Shown piece after piece: positions 60,537 through 64,000 of a stretch of DNA of 64,000 nucleotides. The stretch covers positions 3,146,470 through 3,210,469 of the forward strand of contig CP054187.1 in the NCBI GenBank assembly GCA_015200345.1, written 5' to 3'. This DNA is from Planctomycetia bacterium. GTDB lineage: Bacteria; Planctomycetota; Phycisphaerae; UBA1845; UTPLA1. Every line of letters starts with the position of its first letter. Positions within the stretch are counted from its first letter, which is position 1. The translations under genes were made by a program, and so were the position numbers. The notes beneath the pieces were generated by a model, which worked only from the letters and a program-made list of their open reading frames with translations, made no database searches and was not told where the DNA came from.

Positions 60537-62372
60537 CTACAAATCGTTTTGCGCCGGCGTACGCGGCAGCATCAATTCCACATCGCGGTTCATTGCCGGG
60601 AACGAGAGCTTGATGGAGTCGGTGGCGCGCGGCGGGCATTCGGGATAGGCGTACACGCGCAGCTCGACATCGCGCCACGCCGGGTCGTTGCAGCGCAGCG
60701 GCTGTTTCGCGATGAGTTTGAAACGCGCGTCGGTCGCGAGCAGGTCGCGCAGCATCTGCCGCGGCGGCGGATCCGCGTCGCGATAGGGTGTGTCGGGCAG
60801 TTGCGACTCGATGACGAGGTAACGAATGCCGTAGCGGTTGAGCAGGTCGACGATCTCGCCGGGGGTGTTGACGAATTGCTGGTAATTGTATTTTTCCCGC
60901 GCCGCCCGGGCGTAGAGCACCTTGCTCGCGCGCAGCGGAATGATCCGCTCGCGCGTCGATGGGTTGCGATAGGCGTCGAGGATGAACTGCCCGTCGCGCA
61001 CGGCATCGACCAGCACCACGTCGGCATCGGGCCGCTCGGCCAGCGCGGCGACGGCGCTGGTGTAATCCGGCAGGGGGCCGGTGTCCTTCTGGAGGCTCAA
61101 CGCGGCTTGCGCGACAACCAGCAGCGTCAGGAGGACGAGGCGCGGGCCGTCGGTCCGCCACGCCAGCGGTCGATCGGTCGAATCGGCTTCATCCCTGCGG
61201 CCGGCGCGCATCAGGAATCGCGGCGCGGCGAGGCACAGTGGAGCGATGGAGAAGAAGAAGTACCGCGGCTCCTTCGCGGCGATGACGAGCGAGAAGCCGG
61301 TCCACGCGACGAACCAGAGCAGGATCAGGCCGCGCGGCCCGCGCCACGTGCCGATCAGCAGCGTGAGGAAGCCTAAAGCGGCGATGGGCAGCAGCGGCCA
61401 GCCGAGGATCTCCGCGGGCCAGTGCGCCATGCCGGAGAAGTCGAGATTGGGCTTCAAGAGCAGCACCGGCAGCGCGGCGTAGGGCCGCGCGAATGCGGAG
61501 TATGTCGCAATAACGGCACTTGAAATGCCCAGCGAAATCCACATCGTGGGACGGGCGAGATACGCCGGGTGTTGCGAAGTCGCCAACGAGGACGCCGGAA
61601 GCCCATCCATGGCGGACGGTCGCTTTTGGGATTTCGCTGATTCCGGTTCGCGCTTGCTGCGCCGCGCCTCCCGCCACGCACGAACGTCCTCGATCAGTGC
61701 GTGCAGCAGCATCACCGGCAGAATGAATCCGGCGGTCTGCTTCGTCAGGAACGCCATCACGACGGCCGCGCCCCATGCCAGCGTCCACCACGGCCGCCGC
61801 GTGTCGCGATCTTTCTGATAGGCATAAAGCGCCGCGAGAATCCAGAACGTCGCCGGCCATTCCAGCATGACATCGGCCAGCCACAAGCGACCGTGCGGAC
61901 AGGTCACGAGAAGCAGCGCGGCGAACAGGCCGGTGGCGCGATCGAACCATCGCCGGCCAAGCGCATATGCCAATTGCGTCGCGCCGAGCGCGAACAGCAG
62001 TACCGTCAACCTTGCCGCGAAAACGCTTACGCCAAGGATCGAAAAGATGCCTGCCTCGACCATCGCGTAGCCCGGCGGATAGTAGACGATGATGCCGAGG
62101 ATCGGATGGCGCAGGTAGAACTGCTCGGCCCATTGCCGCGCCGCCTCCAGGGGCTGCGCGCGAAGAAACTCCAGCAGGAACACGCCGTCGAAGAGGTGGT
62201 TCGGCGCGTCGGACCAGCCCAACCCGCCCTGCGCGATGCGCGGCAGGCCGATGGCGAGCGTCGCGAGGAATACGATCGCCTTGCAGGCGCGATCGATGCG
62301 CCGCGCGGCGCTCGTCACGCCGCCGGTCAGGTCTTCGATGGAATGTTCGTTCGCCAAACCAACCTCCGGCAC
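60537..62372 (-). CDS. ArnT/PMT-like membrane glycosyltransferase (GT39-type)
   Basis: 611 residues with about ten membrane helices in the first 430. The early loop DAPNHLFDGV has the acidic residue used by lipid-linked sugar transferases, and YYPPGYAMVEAGIF is a typical second loop. A soluble domain (about 440-600) follows (ADVVLVDAVRDGQFILDAY). It would transfer a sugar from a lipid carrier on the periplasmic side. Acceptor unknown. Confidence 0.85.
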   Translation of the reverse strand: MPEVGLANEHSIEDLTGGVTSAARRIDRACKAIVFLATLAIGLPRIAQGGLGWSDAPNHLFDGVFLLEFLRAQPLEAARQWAEQFYLRHPILGIIVYYPPGYAMVEAGIFSILGVSVFAARLTVLLFALGATQLAYALGRRWFDRATGLFAALLLVTCPHGRLWLADVMLEWPATFWILAALYAYQKDRDTRRPWWTLAWGAAVVMAFLTKQTAGFILPVMLLHALIEDVRAWREARRSKREPESAKSQKRPSAMDGLPASSLATSQHPAYLARPTMWISLGISSAVIATYSAFARPYAALPVLLLKPNLDFSGMAHWPAEILGWPLLPIAALGFLTLLIGTWRGPRGLILLWFVAWTGFSLVIAAKEPRYFFFSIAPLCLAAPRFLMRAGRRDEADSTDRPLAWRTDGPRLVLLTLLVVAQAALSLQKDTGPLPDYTSAVAALAERPDADVVLVDAVRDGQFILDAYRNPSTRERIIPLRASKVLYARAAREKYNYQQFVNTPGEIVDLLNRYGIRYLVIESQLPDTPYRDADPPPRQMLRDLLATDARFKLIAKQPLRCNDPAWRDVELRVYAYPECPPRATDSIKLSFPAMNRDVELMLPRTPAQNDL

Positions 62373-62432
62373 GAGTCGTGCCTAATAGAGTATCGGCTCG
62401 ACGATCCTCGCGATTCGTCCGACAATGGACGT

Positions 62433-62795
62433 GTGCTTGCTCTGCTTTCAGTCTGGATCGCGCTGGGTTGTTTGATCACGGCCGTCGTGTTGTGCTTCTG
62501 GCGCGGGCCTGATCTGGAAGCCGTGCTGACGATCATGCCGTACACGGTCGCCTTGAGCGTGACGCTGGCGTCGGCGGTGTTGTGGGGCCTGCGGAAGGAT
62601 CGCAGCAATGACGCGGCCGTCGCGGGCCGGCGGCTTCAGGCGGTCGCCGCCATCCTGCTGAACAGCCTGACGTTCGCGATCCTGCTGGTGCTGCTTCACG
62701 GCGTGGTCGATGCGGCCATCGGGATCGTGGTGGAGTTCGCGTTTCTCGCGTTCGTATACTGGTTCTACACGCGCGTGCTGGTGCGGGAGACGTGA
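62433..62795 (+). CDS. Small integral membrane protein
   Basis: About 120 residues from a GTG at 62433, with four hydrophobic helices (LALLSVWIALGCLITAVVLC; YTVALSVTLASAVLWGL; LQAVAAILLNSLTFAILLVL; FAFLAFVYWFYTRVLV). No ATG occurs in the frame without entering the divergent glycosyltransferase gene, and no clear ribosome site is present, so the start is uncertain. No family recognised. Confidence 0.62.
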   Translation: MLALLSVWIALGCLITAVVLCFWRGPDLEAVLTIMPYTVALSVTLASAVLWGLRKDRSNDAAVAGRRLQAVAAILLNSLTFAILLVLLHGVVDAAIGIVVEFAFLAFVYWFYTRVLVRET

Positions 62796-62959
62796 GCGGT
62801 CCAAGGAGCCGATGGCGCAAGCCATCGAACTCGGTTGTGCCTGGAGGGTCGGATCTGAACGTGTCCGGTGCACCGTCGGATCGAACGGGGTTCTCGGCTA
62901 CAATCCCGCGTCGTACGACTTAGACGGCGAGCCTGCTCGCGGGCGATCGCGGCAACGAT

Positions 62960-63172
62960 ATGATCAAAACCACCATTCAAATCACCGTGAACGGCGAATC
63001 GGTCGCGCTCGACGCGCCGGCCACCGTGGCGACCTTGATCGCGAAGCGTCAGCCGCGCCCGCCGTTCGCCGTGGAGGTGAACAAGAAACTCGTCCGCCGC
63101 GCGTCGTATGAGGCGACCCCTCTCGCGAACGGCGACACGGTGGAAATCGTAACCCTGGTCGGCGGCGGGTAA
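62960..63172 (+). CDS. thiS: Thiamine biosynthesis sulfur carrier protein
   Basis: 70 residues of the ubiquitin-like fold. [20 protein letters not shown] and the end [10 protein letters not shown] are the hallmarks; the Gly-Gly terminus is adenylated and converted to thiocarboxylate to carry sulfur for the thiazole ring. It lies 29 bases before thiG, its partner. Confidence 0.93.
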   Translation: MIKTTIQITVNGESVALDAPATVATLIAKRQPRPPFAVEVNKKLVRRASYEATPLANGDTVEIVTLVGGG

Positions 63173-63201
63173 CCGCTCACTCGGGAAAGAGGCCTGACGC
63201 C

Positions 63202-64000
63202 ATGGATCCGCAATCGTTGAAAATCGGCGACTTGTCTTTTCGCTCGCGCTTGTTCGTCGGCACGGGCAAGTACGCGACGTATGAGCTGATGCGCGAGTGC
63301 CTCGCCGCCAGCGGCTGCGAAGTCGTCACCGTCGCCGTGCGGCGCGAGCGCCTGTTCGACGCGCAGAACCGCAGCCTGCTTGATTTCATCGACACGAAGA
63401 GATACACGATCCTGCCGAACACGGCCGGTTGTTTCACCGCTGACGATGCCATACGTGTGGCACGACTGGGGCGCGAGCTGCTCGAACAGATCAACAACCC
63501 CGGCGCGAACTGGGTCAAAGTCGAGGTGCTGCACGACAAGAAGACGCTCCTCCCTGATCCGCTCGGCACGCTCGAGGCGACGCGCGAACTGCTCAAGGAC
63601 GGCTTCAAGGTGATGGTCTACACCAGCGACGACGTCGCCGCTGCGTGTCGACTCAAGGAGGCCGGCGCGACCAGCGTCATGCCCGCCGGCAGCCCGATCG
63701 GCAGCGGCCAGGGCATTCTCAACCCCAACAACATCCGCATCATTCTGGAGATGCTCAAGGAGGGAGACCCGGATTACCCCGTCATCGTCGATGCCGGCGT
63801 CGGAACAGCCAGTGACGTGACCCGCGCCATGGAACTGGGCGCCGACGGCGTCCTGCTCAACACCGGTATCGCCTCGGCGAATGACCCGGTCGCCATGGCC
63901 GTCGCCATGAAACACGCACTGACCGCCGGCTACTTCGCCGCCCGCGCCGGCCGCATCCCGCGAAAGCTTTACGCCAGCGCGAGCTCGCCCGTCGAGGGGA
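63202..64000 (+). CDS. thiG: Thiazole synthase (3' end outside the window)
   Basis: 266 codons are visible and the frame remains open at the window edge. The enzyme builds the thiazole phosphate from deoxyxylulose phosphate, dehydroglycine and ThiS thiocarboxylate. Family motifs are present: [35 protein letters not shown] with the Schiff-base Lys, [23 protein letters not shown] and GVLLNTGIA. The visible length is close to the usual 255-270, so only a few codons are missing. Confidence 0.94.
   Translation, partial: MDPQSLKIGDLSFRSRLFVGTGKYATYELMRECLAASGCEVVTVAVRRERLFDAQNRSLLDFIDTKRYTILPNTAGCFTADDAIRVARLGRELLEQINNPGANWVKVEVLHDKKTLLPDPLGTLEATRELLKDGFKVMVYTSDDVAAACRLKEAGATSVMPAGSPIGSGQGILNPNNIRIILEMLKEGDPDYPVIVDAGVGTASDVTRAMELGADGVLLNTGIASANDPVAMAVAMKHALTAGYFAARAGRIPRKLYASASSPVEG

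Overview
The window is high-G+C bacterial DNA that most resembles the Planctomycetota (Phycisphaerae-like). The supporting signs are a PEP-CTERM-sorted secreted protein, two large secreted proteins built from planctomycete DCNxNGIPDEC repeats with dockerin-like ends, an ECF sigma factor paired with a Ser/Thr kinase, and a DapL-type aminotransferase. This assignment is inference from gene content, because no rRNA is present.

Layout. (1) 270-4963: a phage-type ParB-methyltransferase fusion on the plus strand, then a minus-strand cluster with a Fic protein, a HARE-HTH protein and three small unknowns, then a control region with palindromes. (2) 5063-27775: a siphovirus-like head and tail module in the order terminase, zinc-ribbon protein, two secreted bacterial-type cargo genes, terminator, initiator-like tRNA, portal, protease-capsid fusion, DUF2190 protein, connectors, tail tube, tail chaperone with a probable -1 frameshift, lipoproteins, tape measure and tail tip genes. 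No integrase, repressor, replication or clear lysis gene is visible. (3) 28009-29083: a zinc-motif protein and a vWA gene whose halves are in swapped order. (4) 29087-36463: a probable defence or signalling block, visibly richer in A+T in part, with an ECF sigma factor plus a kinase-NACHT-HEAT protein, a NYN nuclease plus a LemA-like protein, and a GIY-YIG protein. (5) 36638-47749: a type I restriction cassette preceded by a near-consensus promoter and structured leader. It runs GIY-YIG-like gene, single-TRD hsdS, hsdM, two-TRD hsdS, Ser/Thr kinase, 28-residue ORF, coiled-coil protein, hsdR, YgjP-like metalloprotease, almost all overlapping or tightly spaced. (6) 47867-48514: remains of an IS21-family element and a DprA-like fragment. 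(7) 48745-56561: a giant secreted repeat protein, an O-antigen ligase-like protein and an unrecognised two-gene operon. (8) 56708-56749: the 3' half of a tRNA-Arg(CCT), best read as the attachment-site scar of an integrated element. (9) 57190-64000: ordinary chromosome with a TPR protein, tRNA-Gly(CCC), folK, dapL, a membrane glycosyltransferase, thiS and thiG.

The simplest reading is a large composite integrative region (phage module, defence genes, IS debris) lying left of a tRNA-Arg attachment scar, with housekeeping genes to its right. The most interesting parts are the type I restriction operon with an embedded kinase, microprotein and coiled-coil protein, and the sigma factor/kinase-NACHT pair next to it. 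No window gene carries a recognisable integrase, so the left border and the intact tRNA-Arg probably lie outside the window.
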